Shown here: piece after piece, positions 1 to 8,146 of the stretch
Layout: each line of letters opens with the position of its first letter
How positions within the stretch are numbered: the stretch's first letter is position 1
Assembly: GCF_001428065.1 (NCBI RefSeq)
Contig: NZ_LMSE01000004.1
Location: 588,142-652,141, forward strand
DNA from: Nostocoides sp. Soil756
GTDB taxonomy: Bacteria > Actinomycetota > Actinomycetes > Actinomycetales > Dermatophilaceae
DNA: 64,000 nucleotides
Direction: 5' to 3'
The notes under the pieces: generated by a model
Database searches by the model: none
What the model was told of the DNA's origin: nothing
The model's input: the letters and a program-made list of their open reading frames with translations, nothing else
Program-made: the position numbers and the translations under genes

Positions 1-419
1 CGCTCGGCCCGGCGCACCACGGTGAGGGCCACGTGCAGGTAGGCCGCGCCGGGCGTGCCGCCGGGCAGGATGAACGAGCGCAGCTTCTCGAGGGGCTCCA
101 GGTAGCGGTCGCAGTCGGCCTCCAGCTCGGTGACCCACTCCTCCTTGACCCGCAGGGGCGGGTGCGCGTACGACTCCTGCAGCGGGGTGGCGAGGTCGGC
201 GCCGACGTCGAACAGGTCGTTCTGCACCCGCAGGAGGACCGTCCGGACGTCCACCGGCAGCGACCCGCACGCGATGGCCACCCCCAGGGCGGCGTTGGCC
301 TCGTTGGCGTCGGCGTAGGCGGCCAGCCGGGCGTCGGTCTTCGCGGTGCGGCTGAGGTCGCCGAGGGCCGTGGACCCGTCGTCGCCGGTGCGGGTGTAGA
401 TGCGGGTGAGGTTGACCAT
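1..419 (-). CDS. PduO-type corrinoid adenosyltransferase, 3' end outside window
   Basis: This enzyme family transfers the adenosyl group of ATP to cob(I)alamin, giving adenosylcobalamin, the cofactor of acyl-CoA mutases. Reading from an ATG at 419, about 139 residues are visible. The N-terminus has the family's signature MVNLTRIYTRTGDDGSTALG and continues with the helical-bundle motif YADANEANAALG and the segment RVQNDLFDVGADLATP. The reading frame stays open to base 1, so roughly the last quarter (usual length about 190 residues) is missing. It lies divergent from the STAS gene and 650 bases from the B12-dependent ethylmalonyl-CoA mutase it probably serves. Family assignment is firm from sequence motifs; the functional link to the mutase is inference from proximity. 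Confidence 0.9.
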   Translation of the reverse strand, partial: MVNLTRIYTRTGDDGSTALGDLSRTAKTDARLAAYADANEANAALGVAIACGSLPVDVRTVLLRVQNDLFDVGADLATPLQESYAHPPLRVKEEWVTELEADCDRYLEPLEKLRSFILPGGTPGAAYLHVALTVVRRAE

Positions 420-559
420 GGCCCCAGCGTGGCAGACGGCGCGCGGACACGCGCCATGGCATGGAGGCGACAACGGCATCGACGTGCCACACTGGCCGTC
501 CGGACGACGTATCACGCGGGGGCGTGCGTCCTCCTGACCGGGGAAGAGAAGGGGTGGAG

Positions 560-958
560 ATGGCGCAGTGGGGCGCGGGTCTGGTCACCATGACCGTGCA
601 CGAACGCGACGACGGCGCCCTGGTGCGCCTCGGGGGCCGCCTCGACCGGCGCTCGGCGTCCGACGTGCGGGCGGCGGTGGGCGCATTGCTGCTCGAGCCC
701 GGGCGGCCCGTGCTGCTCGACCTCGAGGAGACGGTCATCGGCGACTCGACCGCGCTCGGGCTCCTGGTCGAGCTGCGCCGCCGCGCCCAGCGGCGCGGTA
801 CCGAGGTGCGGGTCGTCGCCGCCGACGAGCGCACCGTGCGGCTGCTGCTGCGGGCCCGGATGGGGGCGGTCCTGGCCGCGTCGCTGCGCCCGCTGCGCCC
901 GGCCGACGCCGCCGGCGCAGCGGCCCTCGACGGCGCGGCCCTGGCGGGAACCGCCTGA
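560..958 (+). CDS. STAS-domain protein (anti-sigma factor antagonist-like)
   Basis: A 132-residue protein with one STAS domain, the fold of anti-sigma factor antagonists such as SpoIIAA and RsbV, which bind or release a kinase/anti-sigma partner depending on serine phosphorylation. The motif LLDLEETVIGDSTALGLLVE (residues near 55-75) fits the family's D-S-[TS]-[AG]-L stretch with the phosphorylatable Ser in GDST. The frame is open further upstream to an ATG at 461, but I chose the ATG at 560 because AGAAGGGG lies just before it and the upstream residues look non-coding. No partner kinase or phosphatase is adjacent, so the regulatory target is unknown. Confidence 0.75.
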   Translation: MAQWGAGLVTMTVHERDDGALVRLGGRLDRRSASDVRAAVGALLLEPGRPVLLDLEETVIGDSTALGLLVELRRRAQRRGTEVRVVAADERTVRLLLRARMGAVLAASLRPLRPADAAGAAALDGAALAGTA

Positions 959-1053
959 CGGCGAGGGGGGACGTGACGGGTCTCACCGCCTCCCACGCGG
1001 TGGTGTGGGCACCGTCACCGGCCAAGCGCCTACCCGCCTCCGGGGCCCGCGGC

Positions 1054-1059
1054 TAGCGT
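1054..1059 (+). promoter_or_regulatory. Probable -10 hexamer of leaderless ecm transcript
   Basis: TAGCGT ends 7 bases before the ATG at 1067, with no Shine-Dalgarno sequence between. In actinobacteria a TANNNT element at this distance usually gives a transcript starting at the start codon. Confidence 0.5.
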
Positions 1060-1066
1060 CGGGCGC

Positions 1067-3172
1067 ATGTCCGAGCCGGCCGACCGCCCGCACCACGAGC
1101 GTGACCGCCCCTGGGTCATGCGGACCTACGCGGGTCACTCCAGCGCCGCGGCGAGCAACGCCCTGTACCGGCGCAACCTCGAGAAGGGCCAGACCGGGCT
1201 CTCGGTGGCCTTCGACCTCCCCACCCAGACCGGGTACGACCCCGACCACCCGCTGAGCCGTGGCGAGGTCGGCAAGGTGGGCGTGCCGGTCTCGCACGTC
1301 GGCGACATGCGCGCCCTCTTCGACGAGATCCCGCTGGCCACGATGAACACCTCGATGACCATCAACGCCACCGCGATGTGGCTCCTGGCGCTTTACCAGG
1401 TGGTGGCCGAGGAGCAGGCCGAGAGCGCCGGCCAGGACCCGGCCGCGGCGGTGGCGGCCCTCACGGGCACGACCCAGAACGACATCATCAAGGAGTACCT
1501 CTCGCGGGGGACCTACGCGTTCCCGCCGACCCCCTCGATGCGCCTGATCACGGACCTGATCGCCTACACCGTCTCGAGCATCCCGCGCTGGAACCCCATC
1601 AACATCTGCAGCTACCACCTGCAGGAGGCCGGGGCCACGCCGGTGCAGGAGCTGGCCTACGCGCTGTCCACGGCCGTCGCCGTCCTGGACGCCGTGCGGG
1701 ACTCGGGCCAGGTGCCCCCCGAGCGTTTCGGCGAGGTCGTGGGTCGGATGTCGTTCTTCGTCAACGCCGGGGTGCGCTTCGTCGAGGAGATGTGCAAGAT
1801 GCGTGCCTTCGTCCGGCTCTGGGACGAGATCGCGGCCCAGCGCTACGGCATCGAGGACCCCGCCCGGCGGCGCTTCCGCTACGGCGTGCAGGTCAACTCC
1901 CTCGGCCTGACCGAGGCCCAGCCCGAGAACAACGTCCAGCGCATCGTGCTCGAGATGCTGGCGGTGACGCTGAGCAAGGACGCCCGGGCGCGCGCCGTGC
2001 AGCTGCCGGCGTGGAACGAGGCGCTGGGCCTGCCGCGCCCGTGGGACCAGCAGTGGTCGCTGCGCATCCAGCAGGTGCTGGCCTTCGAGTCCGACCTGCT
2101 CGAGTACGACGACCTCTTCGAGGGCTCGGTCGTGGTCGAGGCCCGCGTCCAGGAGCTGGTCACCGCGGCGCGGGCCGAGATGGAGCGCGTGGCGGGGCTG
2201 GGGGGAGCCGTGGCGGCCGTCGAGGGCGGGTACATGAAGTCCGAGCTCGTCGGCTCGCTGGCCCGCCGCCGGGCCCGCATCGAGTCCGGCGACGAGGTGG
2301 TGGTGGGAGTCAACCGCTTCGCGTCCAGCGAGCCCAGCCCGCTGACCGCCGACCTCGACACGGCCGTGCACCGCGTGGCCGCCGACGTGGAGGAGGCGGC
2401 GGTCGTGGCGGTCCGGCGCTGGCGCGAGGAGCGTGACGCCGACCCCGCCGGGCGCGAGCGGGCCCGGGCCGCGCTCGAGCGGCTGCGCGCCGAGGCGGCC
2501 ACCGACACCAACCTGATGGCCGCCACCCTCGAGTGCGCGCGCGCCGGGGTGACCACGGGGGAGTGGGCCGGGGCGCTGCGCGAGGTCTTCGGCGAGTTCC
2601 GCGCCCCGACGGGGGTCGGGAGCGCCTCCGGTGGCGACGGCGGCACCGAGGCCCTGCGCGCCGTGCGGGCGCGGGTGCGGGCCACCGGCGCCGAGCTCGG
2701 AGAGACGCTGCGGGTGCTCGTCGGCAAGCCCGGCCTCGACGGCCACTCCAACGGCGCCGAGCAGGTGGCCGTGCGCGCCCGGGACGCCGGCTTCGAGGTG
2801 GTCTACCAGGGTATCCGGCTGACCCCGGGGCAGATCGTGGACGCTGCCGTGGCCGAGGACGTGCACCTGGTGGGGCTCTCGATCCTCTCGGGCTCACACC
2901 TGGCGCTGGTCCCCGAGGTCCTCGACGGGCTCCGGGCCGCCGGCGCGGGCGACATCCCCGTCGTCGTCGGCGGGATCATCCCCGCGGTCGACGCCCGGCG
3001 GCTCGAGGAGCTGGGGGTGGCCGCGGTGTTCACCCCGAAGGACTTCGGGCTGACCGAGATCATGGGCCGCTTCGTCGACGTCGTGCGCGCCGCCCGCGGG
3101 CTGCCGCCGGAGACGAGGACGGCCGCGGACGGCACGGGGACGACGCAGGAGGCGGCGCCGCTCAGCCGTTGA
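1067..3172 (+). CDS. ecm: Ethylmalonyl-CoA mutase (MeaA/Ecm type)
   Basis: Adenosylcobalamin-dependent mutase predicted to convert (2R)-ethylmalonyl-CoA to (2S)-methylsuccinyl-CoA, a step peculiar to the ethylmalonyl-CoA pathway. The 701 residues contain the catalytic TIM-barrel domain (about 1-500; SVAFDLPTQTGYDPDHP, then NTSMTINATAMWLLALY) and a C-terminal B12-binding domain. The cobalt-binding DxHxxG motif is D558-G-H560-S-N-G563 within GKPGLDGHSNGAEQ, followed by LSILSGSHL. GLDGHSNG and the single-chain length favour Ecm over methylmalonyl-CoA mutase. Crotonyl-CoA carboxylase/reductase, epimerase and the MeaB chaperone are all in the window. Its stop overlaps the end of the convergent DJ-1 gene by 11 bases. 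Substrate preference is inferred from family resemblance and context. Confidence 0.88.
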   Translation: MSEPADRPHHERDRPWVMRTYAGHSSAAASNALYRRNLEKGQTGLSVAFDLPTQTGYDPDHPLSRGEVGKVGVPVSHVGDMRALFDEIPLATMNTSMTINATAMWLLALYQVVAEEQAESAGQDPAAAVAALTGTTQNDIIKEYLSRGTYAFPPTPSMRLITDLIAYTVSSIPRWNPINICSYHLQEAGATPVQELAYALSTAVAVLDAVRDSGQVPPERFGEVVGRMSFFVNAGVRFVEEMCKMRAFVRLWDEIAAQRYGIEDPARRRFRYGVQVNSLGLTEAQPENNVQRIVLEMLAVTLSKDARARAVQLPAWNEALGLPRPWDQQWSLRIQQVLAFESDLLEYDDLFEGSVVVEARVQELVTAARAEMERVAGLGGAVAAVEGGYMKSELVGSLARRRARIESGDEVVVGVNRFASSEPSPLTADLDTAVHRVAADVEEAAVVAVRRWREERDADPAGRERARAALERLRAEAATDTNLMAATLECARAGVTTGEWAGALREVFGEFRAPTGVGSASGGDGGTEALRAVRARVRATGAELGETLRVLVGKPGLDGHSNGAEQVAVRARDAGFEVVYQGIRLTPGQIVDAAVAEDVHLVGLSILSGSHLALVPEVLDGLRAAGAGDIPVVVGGIIPAVDARRLEELGVAAVFTPKDFGLTEIMGRFVDVVRAARGLPPETRTAADGTGTTQEAAPLSR

Positions 3173-3698
3173 GCGCGTCGACCAGGGCCTTCGAGAAGAC
3201 CGGCAGGTCGTCGGGGTTACGGCTGGTGATGAGGTTGCCGTCGACGACGAGCTCCTCGTCGCTCCAGGCAGCGCCGGCATTGCGCAGGTCGGTCTGCAGG
3301 CTCGGCCACGAGGTGAGGTGGCGCCCCTGCAGGACCCCGGCCTCGGCCAGGGTCCAGGGCGCGTGGCAGATGGCGGCCACGGGCTTGCCCGACTCGACGA
3401 AGGTCCGCACGAACGAGACGGCGTCGGCGTCGGTGCGCAGGGCGTCGGGGTTGGCGACGCCGCCGGGCAGAACGAGGGCCGCGTAGTCGCCGACCTCGGC
3501 GTCGGCCACGGTCACGTCGACCTCGAAGGTGTCGGCCTTGTCGAGGTGGTCGAACGCCTGGACGCGCCCGGGCTCGGTGGAGACCAGGACGGGGGTGTGG
3601 CCGGCCTGCTCCACGGCCTTCCAGGGCTCGGTGAGCTCGACCTGCTCGATGCCCTCGGTCGCGACGAGGAAGGCCACCTTCTGGCTGCTGTTGGTCAT
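3162..3698 (-). CDS. DJ-1/PfpI family protein (glyoxalase III / stress protein-like)
   Basis: A 178-residue single-domain DJ-1/PfpI protein. Members include YhbO/YajL-type stress proteins, glyoxalases and PfpI-like proteases. The reactive cysteine is C111 in the nucleophile elbow AAICHAPW, followed by H112, and the partner glutamate is E15 in VATEGIEQVE; with LVLPGGVANPDALR these define the family. The start at 3698 is preceded by GAGAGGACCCC. It converges with ecm, sharing 11 bases at the 3' ends, so the two are unlikely to be functionally coupled. Whether it acts on glyoxal, glycated products or peptides cannot be told from sequence. Confidence 0.85.
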   Translation of the reverse strand: MTNSSQKVAFLVATEGIEQVELTEPWKAVEQAGHTPVLVSTEPGRVQAFDHLDKADTFEVDVTVADAEVGDYAALVLPGGVANPDALRTDADAVSFVRTFVESGKPVAAICHAPWTLAEAGVLQGRHLTSWPSLQTDLRNAGAAWSDEELVVDGNLITSRNPDDLPVFSKALVDALNG

Positions 3699-3785
3699 GG
3701 GGTCCTCTCGGGGGAGATGCGGTCCCCGGTGGGCTACCCGGGGCGGCGCACGCCGAAACGGGCGGACGGTGCGTGCTCCGCCGGG

Positions 3786-4481
3786 TCAGAAGAGGCGGTG
3801 CTCGGTGTCGTCGATCCCCTTGAGGGCGTCGTAGTCGAGCACCACGCACCGGATTCCGCGGTCCTGCGCGAGGGTGCGGGCCTGGGGGCGGATGACCTGG
3901 GCCGCGAACACGCCGGTGACCGGCGCCAGATGCGGGTCGCGGTTCATCAGCTCGAGGTAGCGGGTCAGCTGCTCGACGCCGTCGATGTCGCCACGGCGCT
4001 TGATCTCGACCGCGACGTGCCCCCCGTCCCGGTCGCGACACAGGATGTCGACCGGCCCGATGGCCGTCATGTACTCGCGCCGGGTGAGCGTGTAGCCCTC
4101 GCCGAGGGTGGTGATGTGCTCGGCGAGCAGCCGCTGGAGGTGGGCCTCGACGCCGTCCTTGACCAGCCCCGGGTCGACCCCGAGCTCGTGGGTCGAGTCG
4201 TGGTGGACCTCGTGCAGGCGCACTCGCAGCCGGTCCTCGGACTTGGCGTGCTGCACGACCCAGACGGCCACGACGCCCTCGGCCGCCTCGGCGTCGTCGG
4301 GGGCCACCTCGGCCATCGCGCACGGGGGCGCCATCCAGTTCAGCGGCTTGTAGGAGCCGCCGTCGGAGTGGACGAGCACCGAGCCGTCGGCCTTGACCAG
4401 CAGCAGCCGGGTCGCGAGGGGGAGGTGCGCCGTGAGGCGTCCCTCGTAGTCGACCGAGCAGGTCGCGATCACCATGCGCAC
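3786..4481 (-). CDS. nucS: Mismatch-specific endonuclease NucS (EndoMS)
   Basis: NucS replaces MutS/MutL in many actinobacteria: it cleaves both strands at mismatches and suppresses transition mutations. The 231 residues begin with the N-terminal DNA-binding/dimerisation domain ([10 protein letters not shown], then [20 protein letters not shown]) and end with a RecB-like nuclease domain. Metal and catalytic residues of the PD-(D/E)xK site are visible as D145 (GPVDIL), E159 and K161 (VAVEIKRR). I chose GTG 4481 because TAGGGT lies 6 bases upstream on the same strand, matching the leaderless pattern of the region; an in-frame ATG two codons on (4475) is the alternative. Confidence 0.93.
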   Translation of the reverse strand: MRMVIATCSVDYEGRLTAHLPLATRLLLVKADGSVLVHSDGGSYKPLNWMAPPCAMAEVAPDDAEAAEGVVAVWVVQHAKSEDRLRVRLHEVHHDSTHELGVDPGLVKDGVEAHLQRLLAEHITTLGEGYTLTRREYMTAIGPVDILCRDRDGGHVAVEIKRRGDIDGVEQLTRYLELMNRDPHLAPVTGVFAAQVIRPQARTLAQDRGIRCVVLDYDALKGIDDTEHRLF

Positions 4482-4487
4482 CCGCGC

Positions 4488-4493
4488 ACCCTA
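4488..4493 (-). promoter_or_regulatory. Probable -10 hexamer of leaderless nucS transcript
   Basis: TAGGGT on the minus strand ends 6 bases before the GTG at 4481, and no ribosome binding site lies between them. Confidence 0.45.
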
Positions 4494-4565
4494 TCGACGC
4501 TGCGCGGTCCGCCGACGGTTGCCCCGGCCCGGTCGGGGACGCACACTGGAGCAGAGGTGAGGCCG

Positions 4566-5036
4566 ATGGAGGCTGGCTGGTGGCCGCTGGTGTTCCTCGT
4601 GCTGCCCGGCGTCGTCTACATCGCCGGCTTCTCGGCCCTGGACTGGATGTGCGGCGGCGAGACCCCGCGCTCGGTGCGCTGGCTGCGCCGGCGTCTCGGC
4701 CCCGCCCTGCGCCGCCGCTGGGGCCACCACTCGGCCGCCGTCCTCGGGGCCCTGGAACGGGTGGGGGTGGTGACCCGGCGTCGCGACGATCCGGTACCGG
4801 CGGTGCTGCTGTCGCTCGAGCTGCGCCGCCTCGCGTACGAGGTGCGTCGGATCGACGGCGACCAGCAGCCGCACCGGGCCGCTCGGCTGGCCGCGGCGCT
4901 GGCGGCCTACGACCACGTCCTGGTGCAGCTGTGCACCCACGCCGAGGTCCCCACGCCCATCGGCCTGCTGCCGCTGGACCCCCGCGACCGCCTCGGGCTC
5001 GAGGCTGACCTGGTGGCCAGCGGCCTGGACTGGTGA
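4566..5036 (+). CDS. Hypothetical protein with N-terminal membrane segment
   Basis: A 156-residue protein I do not recognise. Residues 5-23 (WWPLVFLVLPGVVYIAGF) form one hydrophobic segment, probably a membrane anchor or uncleaved signal; the rest is soluble, basic around residues 38-55 (RWLRRRLGPALRRRWG) and helical. The C-terminal part (PTPIGLLPLDPRDRLGLEADL) resembles short actinobacterial proteins of unknown function. The ATG at 4566 follows GAGGTGAGG, a good ribosome binding site. It lies divergent from nucS and upstream of the dehydrogenase, without overlap with either. Confidence 0.6.
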   Translation: MEAGWWPLVFLVLPGVVYIAGFSALDWMCGGETPRSVRWLRRRLGPALRRRWGHHSAAVLGALERVGVVTRRRDDPVPAVLLSLELRRLAYEVRRIDGDQQPHRAARLAAALAAYDHVLVQLCTHAEVPTPIGLLPLDPRDRLGLEADLVASGLDW

Positions 5037-5118
5037 GCCTCGCCGGTGACCGTGGGGTAAGGAGCGTCACGCCGGGTGCGGGTGCTGCTCACCCGGGGCC
5101 TCTGCGAGGATCGCCGGC

Positions 5119-6897
5119 ATGGCGCGCGACTTCACCACGGTGGGTGTGATCGGACTCGGGACGATGGGGGCGGGGATCGTCGAGGTGTTCGCCCGCAACG
5201 GGCTCGACGTCTTCGCGGTCGACGCCGACGACGCCGGGCTGGCCCACGGCCGCGAGATCCTGGCCGGCAGCACCGGGCGCGCGCTGGCCCGCGGGAAGAT
5301 GACGCAGGAGGCGCACGACGCCCTGCACCAGCGGGTCACCTTCACCACCGCGCTCGAGGACCTCGCCGGCTGCCAGCTGGTGGTCGAGGCGGTGCCCGAG
5401 CAGCTGGCGCTGAAGAAGGACGTCCTGGGCCGGCTCGACCGCATCGTCGCGGCCGACGCGGTGCTCGCGACCAACACCTCGTCGCTGCCGGTCACCGAGA
5501 TCGCCGTCGCGACCAGCAACCCCAAGCGCGTCGTGGGGATGCACTTCTTCAACCCCGCCCCGGTCCAGCAGTTCGTCGAGGTCATCCGCACCGTCATCAC
5601 CGCCGACGACGTCTTCGAGGACGTCAAGGCCCTTGCCGAGCGGCTCGGCAAGAAGCCCGTGGTCGTCGGCGACAAGGCCGGCTTCATCGCCAACGCGCTG
5701 CTCTTCGGCTACCTCAACCACGCGGTCGCGATGTACGAGAGCCGGTACGCCACCCGTGAGGACCTCGACGCGGCCATGCGCTTCGGCTGCGGCTACCCGA
5801 TGGGCCCCCTGCAGCTGCTCGACCTCATCGGCCTCGACACCGCCTACGAGATCCTCGACACGATGTACAAGCAGGGGCGCGACCGCCTGCACGCGCCGAC
5901 CCCCCTCATCAAGCAGATGGTCAGCGCGGGGATGCTGGGCCGCAAGTCCGGGCGGGGCTTCTACACCTACGCCGCTGCGGGCTCGCCCGAGGTGGTCCCC
6001 GACCGGCAGACGCCGTCCGGCGGGGTGCCCGACGGGGTGGCGCTGCGCGAGGTCACCCGGGTCGGCGTGGTCGGCAGCGGCGTGATGGCCGTCGGGATCG
6101 TCGAGGTGCTGGCCCGGGCGGGTCTGGCGGTGACCTACGTGGCGCGCTCCGACGAGAAGGTCGAGGCGGTGCGGGCGTCGCTGGTGGCCGGCCTCGCGCG
6201 CTCGGTCGAGAAGGGCCGGCTGGAGCAGGCCGAGGCCGACGCCACCCTGGCGCGGGTCACCGGGTCGAGCGAGCGCAAGGCCCTGGCCGGCGCCGACCTC
6301 GTCATCGAGGCGGTCGCCGAGGACCTGGCGGTCAAGCAGGACCTGTTCCGCGACCTCGACCGCATCTGCCGGCCGGGGGCGATCCTCGCGACCACCACGT
6401 CGTCGCTGCCGGTCATCGACTGCGCCAAGGTGACCTCGCGCCCGCAGGACGTCGTCGGGATGCACTTCTTCAACCCGGCGCCGGTCATGAAGCTGGTCGA
6501 GGTCGTGCACACCGTGAGCACCGCCCCTGACGTCTTGGCCACGGTCCAGCAGCTGTGTGCCACCGTGGGCAAGGTGGCCGTCACGTGCGGCGACCGCGCG
6601 GGGTTCGTCGTCAACGCCCTGCTCTTCCCCTACCTCAACGACGCCGTGAAGATGCTCGAGGCCAACTACGCCAGCGCCGACGACATCGACACCGCGATGA
6701 AGACCGGCTGCGGGCTGCCGATGGGGCCCTTCGAGCTGCTCGACGTGGTCGGGCTCGACGTGTCGCTGGCCATCGAGCGCGAGCTCTACCTCGAGTTCCG
6801 TGAGCGCGGCTACGCCCCGGCGCCCCTGCTGGAGCACCTCGTGACCGCGGGCTACCTCGGGCGCAAGAGCGGGCGCGGCTTCCGCACCTACGCCTGA
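5119..6897 (+). CDS. Tandem-domain 3-hydroxyacyl-CoA (3-hydroxybutyryl-CoA) dehydrogenase
   Basis: A 592-residue protein made of two consecutive complete copies of the 3-hydroxyacyl-CoA dehydrogenase unit (about 1-290 and 310-592). Each has an N-terminal Rossmann domain and the C-terminal helical domain. Copy one has the nucleotide motif G12-L-G14-T-M-G17 and the active-site histidine H142 in GMHFFNPAP; copy two has G319-S-G321-V-M-A324 and H449 in the same motif. Both copies end in GRKSGRGF. Copy two thus has Ala where the third Gly of the motif is expected, which may change cofactor choice or activity. The likely reaction is acetoacetyl-CoA to 3-hydroxybutyryl-CoA, between the thiolase and crotonase also found here. 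Confidence 0.87.
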   Translation: MARDFTTVGVIGLGTMGAGIVEVFARNGLDVFAVDADDAGLAHGREILAGSTGRALARGKMTQEAHDALHQRVTFTTALEDLAGCQLVVEAVPEQLALKKDVLGRLDRIVAADAVLATNTSSLPVTEIAVATSNPKRVVGMHFFNPAPVQQFVEVIRTVITADDVFEDVKALAERLGKKPVVVGDKAGFIANALLFGYLNHAVAMYESRYATREDLDAAMRFGCGYPMGPLQLLDLIGLDTAYEILDTMYKQGRDRLHAPTPLIKQMVSAGMLGRKSGRGFYTYAAAGSPEVVPDRQTPSGGVPDGVALREVTRVGVVGSGVMAVGIVEVLARAGLAVTYVARSDEKVEAVRASLVAGLARSVEKGRLEQAEADATLARVTGSSERKALAGADLVIEAVAEDLAVKQDLFRDLDRICRPGAILATTTSSLPVIDCAKVTSRPQDVVGMHFFNPAPVMKLVEVVHTVSTAPDVLATVQQLCATVGKVAVTCGDRAGFVVNALLFPYLNDAVKMLEANYASADDIDTAMKTGCGLPMGPFELLDVVGLDVSLAIERELYLEFRERGYAPAPLLEHLVTAGYLGRKSGRGFRTYA

Positions 6898-6935
6898 GCG
6901 GTCCTCCCCTCCGGCTCGTCCTCCCCCCTCTCCGT

Positions 6936-6994
6936 CGAGAGGAGGGGACACGCCGGGTTCCAGGGCGCTCCGGTGTGCGTGTTGCCTCCTCTCG
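6936..6994. repeat. Dispersed palindrome family A, copy 1
   Basis: Inverted arms at 6936-6953 and 6977-6994 pair at 16 of 18 positions around a 23-base loop. The left arm reads CGAGAGGAGGGGACACGC. Two further copies lie at 8020-8081 and 48755-48817. This copy sits between the convergent 3' ends of the dehydrogenase and the DUF559-like gene, where it could act as a terminator, but there is no T-run after either arm. Confidence 0.85.
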
Positions 6995-7017
6995 AGCGCG
7001 GCATCCGGCCGGGGCCC

Positions 7018-7953
7018 TCAGTGGATGCGCAGCCGCGCCGGGTCGAGCTCGAGGGCGCGGGCGAACCGGCGCAGGGTGGCGACCCGGCGGGCCCCGGGAA
7101 CGAGGTCCTGCGCGAACAGCTCCAGGACGGTCCAGCCCTCGTCGCCCAGGAGCCCGTTGCGGTAGGAGTCCTCGCTACGGCGCCGGATCCCGGCGTGTAC
7201 GGCTCCCTGGTACTCGCCGACGACGCGCTGGGCGCGCCACACCAGGTCGCCCTCCGCGAGCCAGCCACCCCCGGCGGCGTGGAGGGGAGCGTTCACCTCG
7301 GGCTCGGGGAAGCCGGCGTCGTGGAACATCAGGCGGGCCCGGGTTTCGGCGGGGGAGCGGACCCCGCGTCGCACCAGGGTCAGGGCGTCGCCGAGCAGGG
7401 ACGCGTGCCGGGGCCTGACCCGCGCGGCCAGCGCATCCGCCAGCGCGCGTGGGGGACCGCCGGAGGCCTGCGGGTCGCTCAGCCGGGTGGCCACGACGTC
7501 GCCGACGACGACGAGGTCGTCACGCCCGAGCCCGCGGCGCACGACCTCCCCGAGGTCGACCCAGGTGTCGGCGAGCGCGGTGACCCGTAGCCCCTGGACG
7601 CTCGCCACGACCCGGTGCTCGAGGCCGCGGTGGCTGATGCAGCCACGGCGCTCGATGCGGCCACGACCGGTGTCGCGGATGACGTCGAGGTCGCCCTGCT
7701 CCTCGAGGTGCGCCGGCAGCGGGAGGCCCCAGAGCCGAGCGGCCGTGACGTGCGAGAACGCGACGTCGGGCGGGAGCGCGAGGGCGAAGGCCGCGGCCCG
7801 CTCGGGTAGCTCGGTCAGCGGCGCCGTGCTGCGCACCGAGCGGGTCGTCCGCAGCAGCTGCGGCATCCGCCACTGGTGGTCGGCCAGCCCCAGGTCACGG
7901 GCGGCGTCGAGCGACAGCGGCCCGGGGGGCAGCGGAGGCAGGACCGGCGGCAT
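7018..7953 (-). CDS. AbiEi-like / DUF559 (Vsr-fold) domain protein
   Basis: A 311-residue protein of a common actinobacterial family. Residues about 15-160 form a winged-helix-like region resembling the AbiEi antitoxin family (FSHVTAARLWGLPLP). Residues about 225-300 form a DUF559 domain related to Vsr and PD-(D/E)xK nucleases, seen as ETRARLMF, LAEGDLVW and VVGEYQG, whose E, D and E could bind metal. Family members are abundant and of unproven function. I chose the ATG at 7953: the frame stays open to 8214, but that extension runs through palindrome A and would be low-complexity. Copies of palindrome A lie immediately on both sides of the gene. Confidence 0.65.
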   Translation of the reverse strand: MPPVLPPLPPGPLSLDAARDLGLADHQWRMPQLLRTTRSVRSTAPLTELPERAAAFALALPPDVAFSHVTAARLWGLPLPAHLEEQGDLDVIRDTGRGRIERRGCISHRGLEHRVVASVQGLRVTALADTWVDLGEVVRRGLGRDDLVVVGDVVATRLSDPQASGGPPRALADALAARVRPRHASLLGDALTLVRRGVRSPAETRARLMFHDAGFPEPEVNAPLHAAGGGWLAEGDLVWRAQRVVGEYQGAVHAGIRRRSEDSYRNGLLGDEGWTVLELFAQDLVPGARRVATLRRFARALELDPARLRIH

Positions 7954-8019
7954 CCCCCGATCGTGGACGTTCCCCGCTCGGCGCCCGCGAGGTTCTCCAC
8001 AGGGGGGGCTCCCGCCGCG

Positions 8020-8081
8020 GTCGAGAGGAGGTGACACGCCGAGCGGGCGGTGCGTGCGCCTGCGTGTCGCCTCCTCTCGAC
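8020..8081. repeat. Dispersed palindrome family A, copy 2
   Basis: Arms at 8020-8039 and 8062-8081 pair at 19 of 20 positions around a 22-base loop. The left arm reads GTCGAGAGGAGGTGACACGC. It lies between the divergent starts of the DUF559-like gene and the flavoprotein gene, so this copy cannot be a terminator for both. Confidence 0.9.
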
Positions 8082-8133
8082 GAGGGGGATGCGGGCGCGG
8101 TGCGGCCGAGGGAGCCGCGGGGGTTCGGGTCGG

Positions 8134-8139
8134 TATCGT
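8134..8139 (+). promoter_or_regulatory. Probable -10 hexamer of leaderless flavoprotein transcript
   Basis: TATCGT ends 7 bases before the ATG at 8147, with no Shine-Dalgarno sequence between. Confidence 0.45.
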
Positions 8140-8146
8140 CGCTGCG

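Noticed and set aside
959..1066. Cobalamin riboswitch before ecm
   Set aside because: The gap is about 100 bases, shows no B12-box-like sequence, and the gene appears leaderless.
983..2866. Long minus-strand open frame opposite ecm
   Set aside because: It is the codon-bias shadow of the mutase gene: low-complexity residues, no recognisable motif, and full overlap with a well-supported enzyme.
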